Source: CAVTYH01 sp963738835 (GTDB lineage: Bacteria > Planctomycetota > Planctomycetia > Pirellulales > JADZDJ01). Taken from it: DNA of 64,000 nucleotides. This document shows, one piece after another, positions 19,207 to 31,900 of the stretch. The notes beneath the pieces are model-generated. The model saw only the letters and a program-made list of their open reading frames with translations. It had not been told where the DNA came from and searched no databases. The position numbers and the translations under genes were made by a program. Position 1 is the first letter of the stretch. Each line of letters opens with the position of its first letter. The stretch spans positions 1,617,263-1,681,262 of the forward strand of contig CAVTYH010000001.1 of assembly GCA_963738835.1 (NCBI GenBank), in the 5' to 3' direction.

Positions 19207-20508
19207 CTATCCAACCGGCAGTTTCCACGGCCCACGGTAGGGTCGGCTGATCATGGCAGCGGCTTCTTCATCGCCGACGATTTTTTCTTTCCCCGGGTCC
19301 CATTGAATTCTGCGGCCGGTGCGGATGGCGATATTACCCAAGTGGCAGACCGTAGCCGACCGGTGGCCGATGGCCACGTCGCAAATCGGCAGTTTGCGGC
19401 TTTTGATGCACTGCTTCCAGTTGCCCCAGTGATCGTTGCTTTCATACAAATGCACGTCGCTGGCCGTGAGCGGCTCTTGCACAATTTCTGCTGGATCCGA
19501 TTCAATCCGGCTGCGATCGACGTGAATCTTGCCCTTTTCGCCTGCGAAGGTCGCGCCCCCCTGTTGGCCTTGGACGCAAATGACTTTGATGCCGTTGGCG
19601 TACTCGTAGGTTACCTCGCACCACTCCGGCACTTCATACCAACCGTCGGGCTGAAAGCGGGCTTTTGCTTCAATGGCCACCGGGCCGCTTTCATCCATCC
19701 CCAAACCCCATTGGGCGATGTCCAAATCATGAGCGCCGAAGTTCGTCATCTGTCCACCGGCGTAGTCCCAAAAGAAGCGGAAGTTGTAATGCACGTGCTT
19801 CTGGTTGTACGGTTTCAGCGGCGCGGGACCGAGCCAAAAATCGTACGCCAATTCCTTGGGCGGATCGGAATTCGGCACGGCGGGACCCGGAAAATTCACT
19901 TTAGGAATGCCGATATGCACCTCGCTGATCTTCCCCAAACGTCCTGATCGCACCAGTTCGCAGGCCAGGCGAAATCGTTTATCGGAGGCGCTGCTGGCTG
20001 CCGGTTTGGACGATGCGGCTGTGCTGCCGCGCGGCTTTTACCATCGCCGAACCTTCGGCAATCGTCAGCGACAGCGGCTTTTCGCAGTACACATCCTTGC
20101 CGGCGGCGCAGGCATCCATCGTGATCAGCGCATGCCAGTGATCGGGCACGGTGACCGCCACCGCGTCGATCTCTTTGTTATCGAGCAGCCGGCGATAGTC
20201 GTCGTAAGTAGCGCACGGTTTTTCGTTGGCCTTTTCCACGCGGTCTTTGGCTTCCGCCAGACGCGACGAGTCGACATCACAAACGGCAATAGTGTCTTTC
20301 AAGTTTGCGCCGAGATTCGCACGCCCCTTGTTGCCGGTGCCGATGCAACCGATGAGGATTCGATCGCTGGGCGCCGGCTCTTTACTCGCGCAAGAACAGA
20401 TCGTGGAATGAAATACGGGGCCGATAAACCCAGCCCCGCGCCGGTAATCACTCCACTGGTTTGTTTGAGAAAATCACGCCGACTGCCGCGACCTTCTTTG
20501 TTTTTCAT
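19207..20508 (-). CDS. exported Gfo/Idh/MocA oxidoreductase, two frameshifts
   Basis: Three frames add up to one protein of about 433 residues. The start at 20508 has 'gggggag' 9 bases upstream and a twin-arginine signal ('SRRDFLKQTSGVITGAGLG'). The first break is near 20375: one more A in 'gtaaagag' yields the NAD-binding stretch 'ILIGCIGTGNKG'. The second is near 19965: one surplus C in 'cgcctcc', after which the protein continues 'SDKRFRLACELV'. The 'EKPLS' motif and 'NFGAHDLDIAQWGLG' mark the family. It should oxidise or reduce a sugar or cyclitol with NAD(P). It converges with the transporter gene, with 11 bases between stops. Confidence 0.85.
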
Positions 20509-20640
20509 CTCTGCAATCTCCCCCAATGGTTAATCGTGACGCCCGAATAGATACGATTGTAGGCCGCGGCGATTGGAAATGAAATCAGCGATTCGCCGCA
20601 GTTGCCCACAAAAACGAGGAAATGGACAACGGCAGGGCAA

Positions 20641-22704
20641 TCACCACACCTCCACCCGATCTTCCGGCTGGCGATACATTTTCTCGCCCGGCTTCACCTC
20701 GAAAGCCTCATAAAAGGCGTTAATGTTGGAGAGCGGAATGGTGGCTCGGAAGCGCTCCGGCGAGTGAGGATTGGTGCGGGCCATGACGCGCTGTTCGTCA
20801 TCGCGGCTGAGGCCACGCCACACTTGGGCGAAGCCGATGAAGAACCGTTGCGGGCCGGTAAAGCCATCGATGACCGGCGCCGGTTTACCGTCGAGCGATT
20901 TTTGATATGCGGCATAAGCGATGGCTACGCCGCCCAAATCGGCGATGTTTTCTCCGAGCGTAAGCTTGCCGTTCACGTGCAAATCGTCGACCGCCACGCA
21001 GTCGTCATACTGTTTGACCAGCTTGTCGGTTTTGGCGGTGAAGCGGGCGCGATCTTCCGCGGTCCACCAGTTGCGCAAGTTGCCTTCGGCATCCGATCGG
21101 CTGCCTTGATCGTCGAAACCATGCGTAATTTCGTGGCCAATCACGGCACCAATGCCGCCGTAGTTCACGGCGTCATCGGCCGTCGGATCGAAGAACGGCG
21201 GCTGCAAAATTCCCGCGGGAAAAACAATCTCGTTCTGCGTGGGATTGTAGTAGGCGTTTACCGTCGGCGGGGTCATGCCCCATTCATCGCGATCGACTGG
21301 CTTGTGCAAGCGATCGATTCGCCGCTTGTGATCGAACGCTTCTGCCCGCAGCACGTTTTGCACATAGGAATCGGCGCCGATGTCGAGTGCCGAATAATCG
21401 CGCCACTTGCTGGGATAACCGATTTTCGGCCGCACCGTGGCCAGCTTCGCCAAGGCTTCCTTCTTGGTCTCCGGACTCATCCAATCGCGAGATTCGATGC
21501 GCTCTTTGTAGGCGGCCATCAGGTTCTCCACCAACTCATCCATCCGTGTTTTAGCGGCAGGCGGAAAATACTTTTCGACATACAGTTGGCCCAATGCTTC
21601 GCCCATTTGGCGATCGAGTGTGCCGATCGCCCGTTTCCAGCGCGGCTGCTGCTCTTTCACTCCGCGCAGCACTTCGCCGTAAAAATGGAAGTTCTCTTTT
21701 TCGAGGGCATCGCTGAGATAGGGGGCCGTGGAATGGATGACGTGCCACCGCAGGTACGTTCGCCAATCGGCGGCCGAAACCGACTTCAGCATCGAATTGA
21801 CTTGTTTGAAAAACTCCGGCTGGCCGACAATCACGTCGGTCACGTCTTTCACACCGACCGCTTTCCAGTACAAATTCCAATTCAAATTCGGGGTGAGCTC
21901 CGCCAATTCCGCCACGGTCATTTTGTTGTACTGGGCTTCACGGTCGCGCAGCTCGACGGGCGTGCGCGAAGCCTCGGCCAGTTGGGTTTCGATTTTCAGC
22001 ACGACATCGGCGGCAGCAGAGGCGACCTCCGGCGAATCGCCCAAAAGCGTCAGCATCTTGGCCACGTGGTCGTGATACTTGGAACGAATGCCCTCGAAAT
22101 ACTCGCTCTTGCCCAGGTAGTATTCACGATCGGGCAGCGATAAACCGTCTTGCCACAATTGAGCGGCGTAACGGGTGCTAAGCTTTTCGTCTTGATCGAC
22201 CGAGAAAGAGAACAGCGCCGAAATGCCATTGGCGTGCAGTCGGCCGATTTCGGTGATCAGCTCGTCGGGCGTATTGACTTTCGCGATCTTCTCAAACTCT
22301 GGCGTCAGCGGTTTGGCGCCCAGATCATCGAGTTTCTTTTCATCCATCGCCGAGGCATAGAAATCGCGCAGCTTGCGTTCGTTCGGGTCGAGCTTCTCCC
22401 CTTTACTGTTCAGTCCCTCGACGATTTTTCGCAGGTTCGCAAGATTATCATCGCGAAATTTCGGAAAAGCACCCCAGCGGCTGTACTCGGCGGGAATCGG
22501 ATTGTTCTTGATCCAGTTGCCGTTGACGTACTCAAAAAAGTTGTCGCCGGGCTTGATCGCAGTGTCGAACGCCGACCGATCGACGCCGCTTTTCAGCGAC
22601 GATTGATTGGCGGTGGCCGCCACCGCCATGGCCGGCAGAGCAATCAAGCCGACCGCGAAAAGCCAATGCCAAATCGAATACCGAATAGCCGCTAAAATTC
22701 GCAT
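20641..22704 (-). CDS. M13-family zinc metallopeptidase (neprilysin/PepO-like)
   Basis: The start at 22704 gives 687 residues with a signal or anchor ('WLFAVGLIALPAMAVAA'); 15 further upstream codons are open but look non-coding. The zinc site is 'HEITH' near residue 522 with the third ligand in 'ENIADLGG', and the conserved 'NAYYNPTQNEIVFPAGILQ' precedes it. The C-terminus ends 'CW'-like as 'RVEVW', the usual M13 position. It should cleave oligopeptides outside the cytoplasm. The frame is intact. Confidence 0.92.
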   Translation of the reverse strand: MRILAAIRYSIWHWLFAVGLIALPAMAVAATANQSSLKSGVDRSAFDTAIKPGDNFFEYVNGNWIKNNPIPAEYSRWGAFPKFRDDNLANLRKIVEGLNSKGEKLDPNERKLRDFYASAMDEKKLDDLGAKPLTPEFEKIAKVNTPDELITEIGRLHANGISALFSFSVDQDEKLSTRYAAQLWQDGLSLPDREYYLGKSEYFEGIRSKYHDHVAKMLTLLGDSPEVASAAADVVLKIETQLAEASRTPVELRDREAQYNKMTVAELAELTPNLNWNLYWKAVGVKDVTDVIVGQPEFFKQVNSMLKSVSAADWRTYLRWHVIHSTAPYLSDALEKENFHFYGEVLRGVKEQQPRWKRAIGTLDRQMGEALGQLYVEKYFPPAAKTRMDELVENLMAAYKERIESRDWMSPETKKEALAKLATVRPKIGYPSKWRDYSALDIGADSYVQNVLRAEAFDHKRRIDRLHKPVDRDEWGMTPPTVNAYYNPTQNEIVFPAGILQPPFFDPTADDAVNYGGIGAVIGHEITHGFDDQGSRSDAEGNLRNWWTAEDRARFTAKTDKLVKQYDDCVAVDDLHVNGKLTLGENIADLGGVAIAYAAYQKSLDGKPAPVIDGFTGPQRFFIGFAQVWRGLSRDDEQRVMARTNPHSPERFRATIPLSNINAFYEAFEVKPGEKMYRQPEDRVEVW

Positions 22705-22980
22705 AAGTGATCTCGTTACTGAGAGAGTCGATTCCTGAGGAGTATACAATTACCAAACCTGGAACTTTCCAGAAATTGGCGCCAAAACATGCGCCACCTG
22801 TTAGAATCTACGTGCTTCGCCCGCATCATGTTCGGCTGATTGATTGCCTGGTTTTCAAGCCGTTGAATGTTCGCGCCGAGGCAAGTTTAATGCTAAAAGT
22901 CTGGACAAGACAAGGGCACGACAGGCAGTTGGCTGCGGCAATTATGCCGACGGTAGCACCATGCTTTTTGAAAGAACTTT

Positions 22981-25761
22981 ATGCGACTCAGGGTTCAGAT
23001 AACTCTATTGCTTTTCGTCATGATCTGCGGTGTTCAAGCACACCTTTTGGCACAGAAGCAATCCGCCACCGAGGTAGATCACGAGCCACTAATAACCGGC
23101 CGGAGTATTGCGGGGCTGACTGCCGGACAACAGATGATTGGCAACATGCCGATGAGTATCGCGGTCATGCCAAATGGCCGTTACGCCTTCGTCGGCGACA
23201 TGGGCTATCGCCAGGCGCTGTGGACGATTGACATGGAGACCGGCAAGGTGGTGTCGCATCTCATTTTTGTGAATCGCCAACCAACCGGCAAACCGATGCC
23301 GCAACCGCCAGGCGAAACCGCCGGCAGCGCCACCCCATTCGTCTGTGCAAAAGACAAACGGCCTGTACTACGGTCTGGCGATTTCCAAAGACAACGTGGT
23401 CTACGCCGCACAGGGTGGACATGACAGCATTGCCGTGCTGTCGCAGAACGAGAAAGGCACGTTGGTCGCGAAAGATCATATCGCCACACGGCAAAAAGAT
23501 TTTCCCGCGGGCCTGGCCCTCGACGATGGCGGTCGGTTATACGTCGCCAACAACGCGGCGGGAGAAAGCAATCCGTTCGACTTCCCAGGTAGTGTGGCGA
23601 TTTACGACATTGCGACGAAGAAGGAAATCGGCCGATATACGTTTTCGGCCAGCCACGGCGGCACGTCGAATTTTCCACTGGCGATTGCGGTGCTGCACGA
23701 TGGGAGCAAAGTGTATGTCGCCGCGGAGCGCGACGATTGTGTCTATGTGCTCAACGCCGGCGAACCAATCAAGCCAACAGTTACCGCCACCGTGCCGACC
23801 GGCGCTCGTCCAGTTTCGCTGTTGCTTTCTCGCAATCAAAAGCAGTTGTTTGTGGCCAATTCGCTGAGCGATACCATCTCGATCATCAATACCCAGACCG
23901 ATACGGTTGTGAACACGATTTTACTCCGCCCCGCCGCAGCGCGCGATCTGGCCGGCGCGACGCCCACTGCATTGGCTTTGTCGCCGGATGAAAAAACGCT
24001 GTACGTCACGCTGGGCGACATGAACGCAGTTGCCGTGGTGGATCTCGGGAAATCAGAAGTTAGCGGCTATATTTCAACCGGCTGGTATCCCAGCGCAATC
24101 GCGGTTAGCAGCCACGGTCAAAAAGTGATCGTTACCAATGCCAAAGGCAGCAGTGTTCGCAATCCGAACAACAAGGCCGATCCGCATGATCCATTACGGA
24201 AATCGGGCTACATTCTCAGTATTATGGACGGCAGCGTCAGCATCATTGATATGCCCAGCGGCGACGCATTGCAGGCAGCGACGCAGGAGGTGCTGAAGAA
24301 CAATCGCTTGGACGCACTCAGCCGGCCCAAAAAAAATCCGCTCGCCGACATCGGCTTGGCAGCCGGAAAAATCAAGCACGTCATTTATATCATCAAAGAA
24401 AACCGCACATACGACGAAGTGCTGGGCGATATCAAAGAGGGCAACGGCGATGCGTCGCTGGTGCTCTTTGGCCGCAACATCACGCCGAATCAGCATGCAC
24501 TGGCCGAACGATTCGTGCTGCTCGATAACTTGTACGCGTGCGGCGAAGTTAGCGGCGATGGCTGGGTGTGGAGCACACAAGGCATGGCCAACGCCTACGT
24601 GATTCGCAATGTGCCGTACAACTATTCGGGCCGTGGCCGCGCGTTCGATTTTGAAGGGGCCAACAACGGTTATCCTACCGGTGGTGTACCGGAGCACAAC
24701 AAAGACGGTAAGCCGGTTTCGAATTTGCCTGCATTCAAAAACGGCGCGCCGGCCATTCCGGATGTCGCCAGCACGGGACGCAACCTGTGGGATACGGCGA
24801 AAGAAGCGGGCGTCTCGTTGCGCAACTACGGGTTCTTCCTGTACGGAGCAGATAGCCGTGTTGGTGCGCTGACCGCAATCGATAATTATCCCGATGCCGT
24901 CGGATTGTTGCCGCCGGGGCACGACTTAGAAGGAATCTCCGACATCGACTTTCGCCGCTTCGATATGGAATATCCCGACAGCGATGCGCCCAGCATGTAC
25001 TTCAACAAATCGGGCGATGCCGCGTGCTTGTTCAGCACAAAGACATACGGAAAGCACAAAGCGGCGAGCCGGTTCTCCGAATGGAATCGCGAATTCCAGA
25101 TGATGCTGGCCAAAGATGCGAGCGGGCCACAGTGCCGGGACTCATGATGATCCGTCTGCCGACAGATCACACGGTCGCGGCACGATCCGGCAAACACACG
25201 CCAAAATCGTATGTTGCCGACAACGATTACGCAGTGGGCCAAGTGGTTGAAGCCATTAGTCACAGCCCGATTTGGGAAAGCACGGCGATCTTTGTGATCG
25301 AAGACGATGCTCAAAGCGGCGCCGACCATGTCGATGCGCACCGCACCATCGGTTTTGTGATCAGCCCGTGGATCAAGGCTCACAGCGTCGATCACCGATT
25401 TCACAACACCGACAGTATGCTCAAAACAATGGAACTGCTATTGGGTCTCAAACCTCTCTGTCAGTACGACGCGGTGGCCGATCCGATTCTGGATTGGGAC
25501 ACGTCACCCACCAATGCCGAGCCGTTTCAAGCCATTGCGCCGCCGCAATCGCTGGTTGCTGAAATGAACCCGCAGGCTCGCGATTTGGGAATGCTGGATC
25601 TGCGGCGTGAAATGGCCGTGCGATCGGATCGAATGGACTTCACTCACGCCGATGCAGCCCCATCTTTAGAGTTGAATCAGATCGTCTGGAAAACGGTCAA
25701 AGGCACGCATTCCGAAATGCCAACGCCGCGCGGACGAACTGACAACGACGACGATGATTGA
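22981..25761 (+). CDS. exported YVTN-type beta-propeller fused to a phosphoesterase domain, two frameshifts
   Basis: Three frames form one protein of about 926 residues. The signal peptide spans residues 1-25. A propeller follows with repeats such as 'PDEKTLYVTLGDMNAVAVVD'. The second half is a phosphoesterase of the phospholipase C/acid phosphatase family: 'KHVIYIIKENRTYDEVLGD' and the late metal block 'VIEDDAQSGADHVDAHR'. Breaks: near 23335, one C short in 'accccatt'; near 25122, one G short in 'cacagtgcc'. It should hydrolyse a phosphate ester outside the cell, substrate unknown. The His usual in 'ENHTFD' is Arg here. Confidence 0.82.
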
Positions 25762-25943
25762 TCGCTGGCCGATGGTCTCTGTACGAGCCCGATCTACGCT
25801 CTGCTATCGCGTTTTTCTGCAAATTGGCCGAAAAATCATTTCTGTTTCGGCACGCCAGCGGTTATAAGTAAATTTGGCCGGAGACATTGTGGGACAATTC
25901 TGGACGGGGGAATCCGCATCAGCAGCGGAAGAGGAGACACTAC

Positions 25944-28900
25944 GTGAAGCAGGCAGGCAAACGCCCGCATTCGGGGTGCGGCGCAGCAGGGGAACAAATG
26001 GCGGCCGGTGGTCCAAAGCTTCTACGCACATCAAAGCCTCGGCGTCGATCAAGATCACCTCAGCAAGCACAGCGTCAGGCTAAATCCAAGCGGCGCGGGT
26101 CTTCTGCGCCATGCTGGAGCAACTGGAACTTCGCTTACCGTTGGCGGCCGATGTGTTGATGAGCGAAATCATGTTCCACTCCAACACCGGAGATCTGGGA
26201 CACGAATACATCGAACTGTTTAACCGTGGCGATCAGCCAGCCAATTTATCTGGCTGGCGTTTCGACAAGGGGGTCGATTTTACTTTCGGTGCGACCACCC
26301 TCAACGCCGGACAATATCTGGTGGTTGCGGCCGATGTGGCGAAGTTTCAGGCCAAGTATCCGACCGTGACCAATGTTGTCGGTGGCTGGACCGGCCGGCT
26401 CAGCAACTCCAGCGATACGTTGGAATTGATTAACTCGGTCGGTGCCGTCATCGACAAAGTCACTTACGCCGATCAAGGCGACTGGGCCTTTCGAGAGCGC
26501 GGTCGTGGCCGAGACCTGGTTGAGACCATCACGCGCAGTGGTTCGACCGCCACCGTCACCATTCCTGGCCACGGGTACGTCAACGGCGACAGCGTGCAAA
26601 TTTCCGGCGCCGATCAGCCGGAATACAACGGCACGTTTACAATTTCCGGGGCCACTGCTTCCACCTTCAACATCACCGTCTCCGGCACGCCGGCAACCAC
26701 GGCTACAGGCAACATCATTTCATTGCGGCTGACCGATCACGGACATCAGGGATGGAATTGGACTTCGCTTGCCGATGGATTAGGCAGCTCGCTGGAACTC
26801 ATCAATCCGAATTTACCAAACGACTTTGGTCAGAACTGGGCAGCCAGCAGCGTTGTCGGCGGCACGCCCGGGGCGGCGAATTCGGTCGCCAGCACCAACA
26901 TCGCGCCGATGGTGCTCGATTTGAAACAGGTGCCGGTCATTCCGAAATCGACGGACACCGTAACTGTGACCGCGCGATTGGTTGACGAATTGGGCACGGC
27001 GCAATCAGCCACGTTATTCTATCGCCCCGATTCACTTTCGCCGCCGCCGTTCACTTCCGTGGCGATGCACGATGACGGACTGAACGGCGACGCCGTGGCT
27101 CACGACGACATTTGGACCGCCGCGATTCCGCCATTTGCCGAAAACACGGTTGTCGAGTTTTACGTTTCGGCCACCGATGGTACGAAAACGCGCACCTGGC
27201 CGGCGCCCACCGATCAACTGGGCACGCAAGGCGCCAACGCGCTTTATCAGGTTGACGACACGCCGTATGCCGGTACGCAACCGCTGATGAAGCTGATCAT
27301 GACCGAGGCCGAACGCCAGGAATTAGCCACCATCGGACTGCCCAATTCCACGAGCCAAGACAGCAATGCGCAGATGAACGGCACGTTTGTATATGTCGAT
27401 TCGACCGGTACCGATGTGCGCTACACCATCGGCATCCGCAACCGCGGCGGCGGCAGCCGGGACGTGCAGCCCAACAACTACCGGGTGAACATCAACAGCG
27501 ATCTGCCGTGGAAAAGCGCCACGGCCATCAATCTGAACGGCCGTTTTTCGATGGAAGAAATCATCGGCAGCGCTATTTTTCAGATGGCCGGTCTGCCGAC
27601 GCAGACTGCACTGCCAATGCAGGTGCGCGTGAATAACTCGAATCTCGCGGTCTCGCAGTTTGATATGTTCAACTCCTATTCGTCGCTCGAGGAAGAAGAC
27701 TCGCAGTTTGTTAACGATCATTTTCCGCTGGATAGCTCGGGCAACTATTATCGCGGTGTCGATGGCAGCCATTTGGCGAATTTGAATTATTTGGGCCCGA
27801 ACCCCGACGCCTACCGTATTTCGTACGATAAGAAAACAAATTCCGAAGAGGACGATTGGACCGACCTCATCAATCTGACCAAGGTCTTCGATAGCACCCA
27901 AACTCCCGATGCCCAGTTCCTCGCCGCGCTCGACCAGAATATCAATGTCGATGAGTGGCTCAAGTATTTCGCCGTCAACACCTTGATTGGTAACCAGGAA
28001 ACCACCCTGGCCACCGGCTACGGCGACGACTATGCCCTGTATCGCGGTCTGACCGACACACGCTTTCAGATTGTCGCTCATGATTTGGACACCATCCTCG
28101 GCCGCGGCGACACGACTCCCAATCTGACGGAAAGTATTTTTCGGGCCGCCAACCTGGCGACCATCAGCCGGTTTCTAAAAAACCCGGCCATTGCGCCGCG
28201 GTATTACGACGCAATTCTGAATCAAATCAACACAACGTTTGCACCGGCCAACATTGAACCGCTGATCGACAATGTACTAGGCAGCTATGTCGATGGCTCG
28301 ACGCGACAGACGATGAAGTCGTTCGTTACCAACCGTATTAACAACGTGCTGTCTCAAATTCCGCAACACACTACGGCTGCCAGCACGCTTACGCAACAAA
28401 ACGGTTACTACCACACCACCGGGACGACTGTAAACCTGACGGGCACGTCGCACGCTGTCAAAACGGCGTCGGTGCTGGTTAACGGGGTGGCGGCGACTTG
28501 GACGCCGTGGCAGGCCGCCTGGTCGGCTACCAATGTTGCGCTGCGGCCCGGCATCAATCGAGTTCTTGTGCAATCGCTCGATAAAAACGGCGTCGAGTTT
28601 GACCGCACTTATATCGACATTTGGCGCGATACCGGCACGACGACGAATGTCTCGGGAACTTTGCCCACCGGAACGACGCATTGGACTGTCGCCGGCGGAC
28701 CGTACCGCGTGACAGCCAATCTGACGGTGCCCGTCAATGGCACGTTGCAAATTGATCCCGGCGTGACCGTCTATTTCGATGCTGGCGTCGGGCTGACAGT
28801 CAGCGGTCGAATTCTGGCCCAAGGCACCGACTTGCAACGCATCCGTTTCACGAAAACTCCCGGCGCGGCCAGCGCTTGGCAGCACATCACGATTCAAAAC

Positions 28901-31900
28901 ACGCAGCAAGATAACGAGATCGCCTATCTCGATCAGGAATTTGCCGGCTCGGCGTCTGAAAACGTCGTGCTTAGCACGGCGGTGCTGAACATTGATCACG
29001 TCGTTTGGCTCAACACCACGACGCATATTCTGAACATCACCAGCAGCTCGTTCCGGCTGACGAACTCGACAATTCCCGCTACGACCAATGTCGAACCGAT
29101 GCACTACACCGGAACGTTTCCGGTCAACGGATACGCGCTCGTCCAGGGCAACACTTTTGGAAAGGCAACAGGCTCGAACGATGTGATCGATTTCACCGGC
29201 GGCAACCGGCCTGGTCCGATTGTGCAGTTTCTCGACAACACTTTCTTGGGAAGCGAAGACGACATTCTGGATTTGGACGGCACCGACGCGCAGATCGAAG
29301 GCAACGTATTCATCGGCGCTCATCTTACCGATCCCAGCAATCCGGACACCTCAAGCGCCATCTCCGGCGGCAAGAACGGCGCAGATACTTCCGAATGGAC
29401 GATTGTCCGCAATTATTTCTACGATTGCGATCAAGCTATCCTCGCCAAAGAAGGCGCCTTCGCCACGGTGGTGAATAACACCTTCGTGCACATGACCATT
29501 GCGGCGATTAATTTCGACGAGCCGCTGCGATCGGGCATTGTGCCCGGCAAAGGAGTGTACCTAGACGGCAATATCATTTGGGATACACCGCTGGTGTTCG
29601 AAAATGTCAACAGCGATGGCACCACGACCGATATCACCGTCAACCACTCGATTCTTTCGACCGCGACGGTTTATCCCGGCCTTGGGAATTCGAATCTCGA
29701 CCCACAACTTCTGCAGACGACCGGCATCACTGATCCACGAACCCAATTGGTTTTGCGCTCCGGGCCAGGTCCGGCCATTGGCACGGGACCCAACGGCCGT
29801 GACATGGGAGCCAACGTGCCGGCCGGCGCTTCGATTTCTGGCGAGCCGGCGTCGCCAACGTGGCGCACCTCAGCCACGCTGACCGTCGGCGGCCCCGACA
29901 TTTACGCGTACCAATATCGCATTAATGGCGGCGCTTGGAGCAGTACGGTCGCTGTGACAAATCCAGGAACATCCAGCACTGTTGTTCCGCCGATTCAACT
30001 CACGGGACTGGCCGACGGAACTTACAACGTGCAGGTGATTACACAGAACTCGGCGGGCTTCTGGCAGGACGCGTCGCAGGCTACGACTTCGCAGACTTGG
30101 ATGGTGGACTCCTCATTAACGTCCCACGTGCGGATTAACGAAGTGTTGGCTTCGAACGATACGACGCTGAATGTGAACGGCTCCAAGCCCGATCTGATCG
30201 AGCTGTACAACGATGGCCCCTCGTCGGTCGATCTTACCGGCATGGCCATTACCGACACGGCCGGCAACCGCAAATTCACCTTCAGTTCCGGCACCATTCT
30301 GGCCGCGGGCGGATATTTGATATTGTACGGCGACGATGCCGTCACGCCGCCGGGCATCAAAGTGAATTTCTCGCTGAAAACAAGCGGCGAAGGCGTGTTT
30401 TTGTACGATACCGTGGCCAACGGCGGCGCGCTCGTGGATAGCGTGGTCTTCGGACTACAGATTGCCGATCGTTCTTTGGCTCGACACGATGATGGCACCT
30501 GGGGACTTGGCATTCCAACGTTTGGCGCGGCCAATGCTTTTGCCACGGTCGGTGATCCCCATTTGGTGAAGATCAACGAGTGGTTCACGACCGGCTCGGG
30601 CTCAGATTTTATTGAACTCTACAACCCCAGTTCGTCGCCGGTTGATGTCGGAAGTTTTTATTTGACCGATGATCCCATTTCCCGACCGAACCGCCAGCAA
30701 ATTGCGCCGCTGTACTTTATCCCCGGCGGCGGAAAAATCGTATTCACCGCCGATGGCGTTCCGGCCAGCGGGCCTGATCATCTGGGCTTCAAACTTGGTT
30801 ACGAGCAGGGTTTGATCGGCCTGTTTGATACGGCGCTGAACCGTGTCGATGAAATCATCTACGGCACGCAACAATCGAACAAATCGCAAGGCCGCAGTCC
30901 CAATGGTGGGCCGCTGTTTCAAATCTTCGCCACACCCAACGGCGGGATCGATAACCCGGTCCCGGCGACCACGGTGCAGACCGTGCCGGTGATTGGCATT
31001 ACTAGCGACTGGAAGTATTTCCAGACTGGCGATCCCGGCTCGACTTGGAAAGACACTACCTTCAACGATGCCTCTTGGGCTCACGGCGGCGGTTTGCTAT
31101 ATGTCGAAACGTCCGCACTGCCTGCGCCGAAGACCACGCCGCTGACGCTCACTAGCGGTCGGATGACCTACTACTTCCGCACACACTTCACGCTGAACGC
31201 GGCGCCCTCCACCGTGCAACTAACGGTCAATACGGTGATCGACGACGGTGCCGTGTTTTGGATCAACGGCCACGAAGTGTATCGTCTGGCCATGCCGGCT
31301 GCTCCCACGTCGATTACCGACAGCACAGCGGCTACGCGCAATGTCGATAACGCCGTCTATGAAGGCCCCTTCACGTTCCCGACCGACTGGTTGGTGCAAG
31401 GCGACAATGTGATTGCCGTCGAAGTGCATCAGATGTCTCCCACGAGCAGCGACATTGTGTTTGGCATGACGCTGGATGCCACCATTACCACCAGCACGAC
31501 CGCCGTGCCGCCGCCGCTGCGCATTACCGAGATCAACTACCATCCTTACGCACCGCCGGTCGGCAGCCCTTACACGGACGACGATTTCGAATACATCGAG
31601 ATTCTCAACACCGGCAACGCAGCGGTGAATTTGCAAAACGTCCGGCTGACTTCGGCCGTCGATTTCACATTCCCCAACGTCAGCATCAACCCCGGGCAGC
31701 GCGTGCTGGTCGTCAAGAACGCCGCGGCTTTTGCCACGCGGTACAACACAGCCGGGCTGACGATTCTTGGCCAATACACCGGCACGCTGAGCGATTCTTC
31801 TGATAATGTGGTGCTGCTCGATCCGTTCAATCAGTTGATTGATCAGGTCAACTACAGTGACACTGATCCCTGGCCGAATCGCGGGACGGTGAGGGAAGCT

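Noticed and set aside
20602..22143. 513-residue open frame on the plus strand
   Set aside because: It is antisense to the intact M13 peptidase with its HEITH motif; the translation is Arg/His/Gly/Val-rich shadow sequence without domains.
28277..29323. 348-residue open frame on the minus strand
   Set aside because: Antisense to the beta-helix part of the surface protein, composition typical of a shadow frame.
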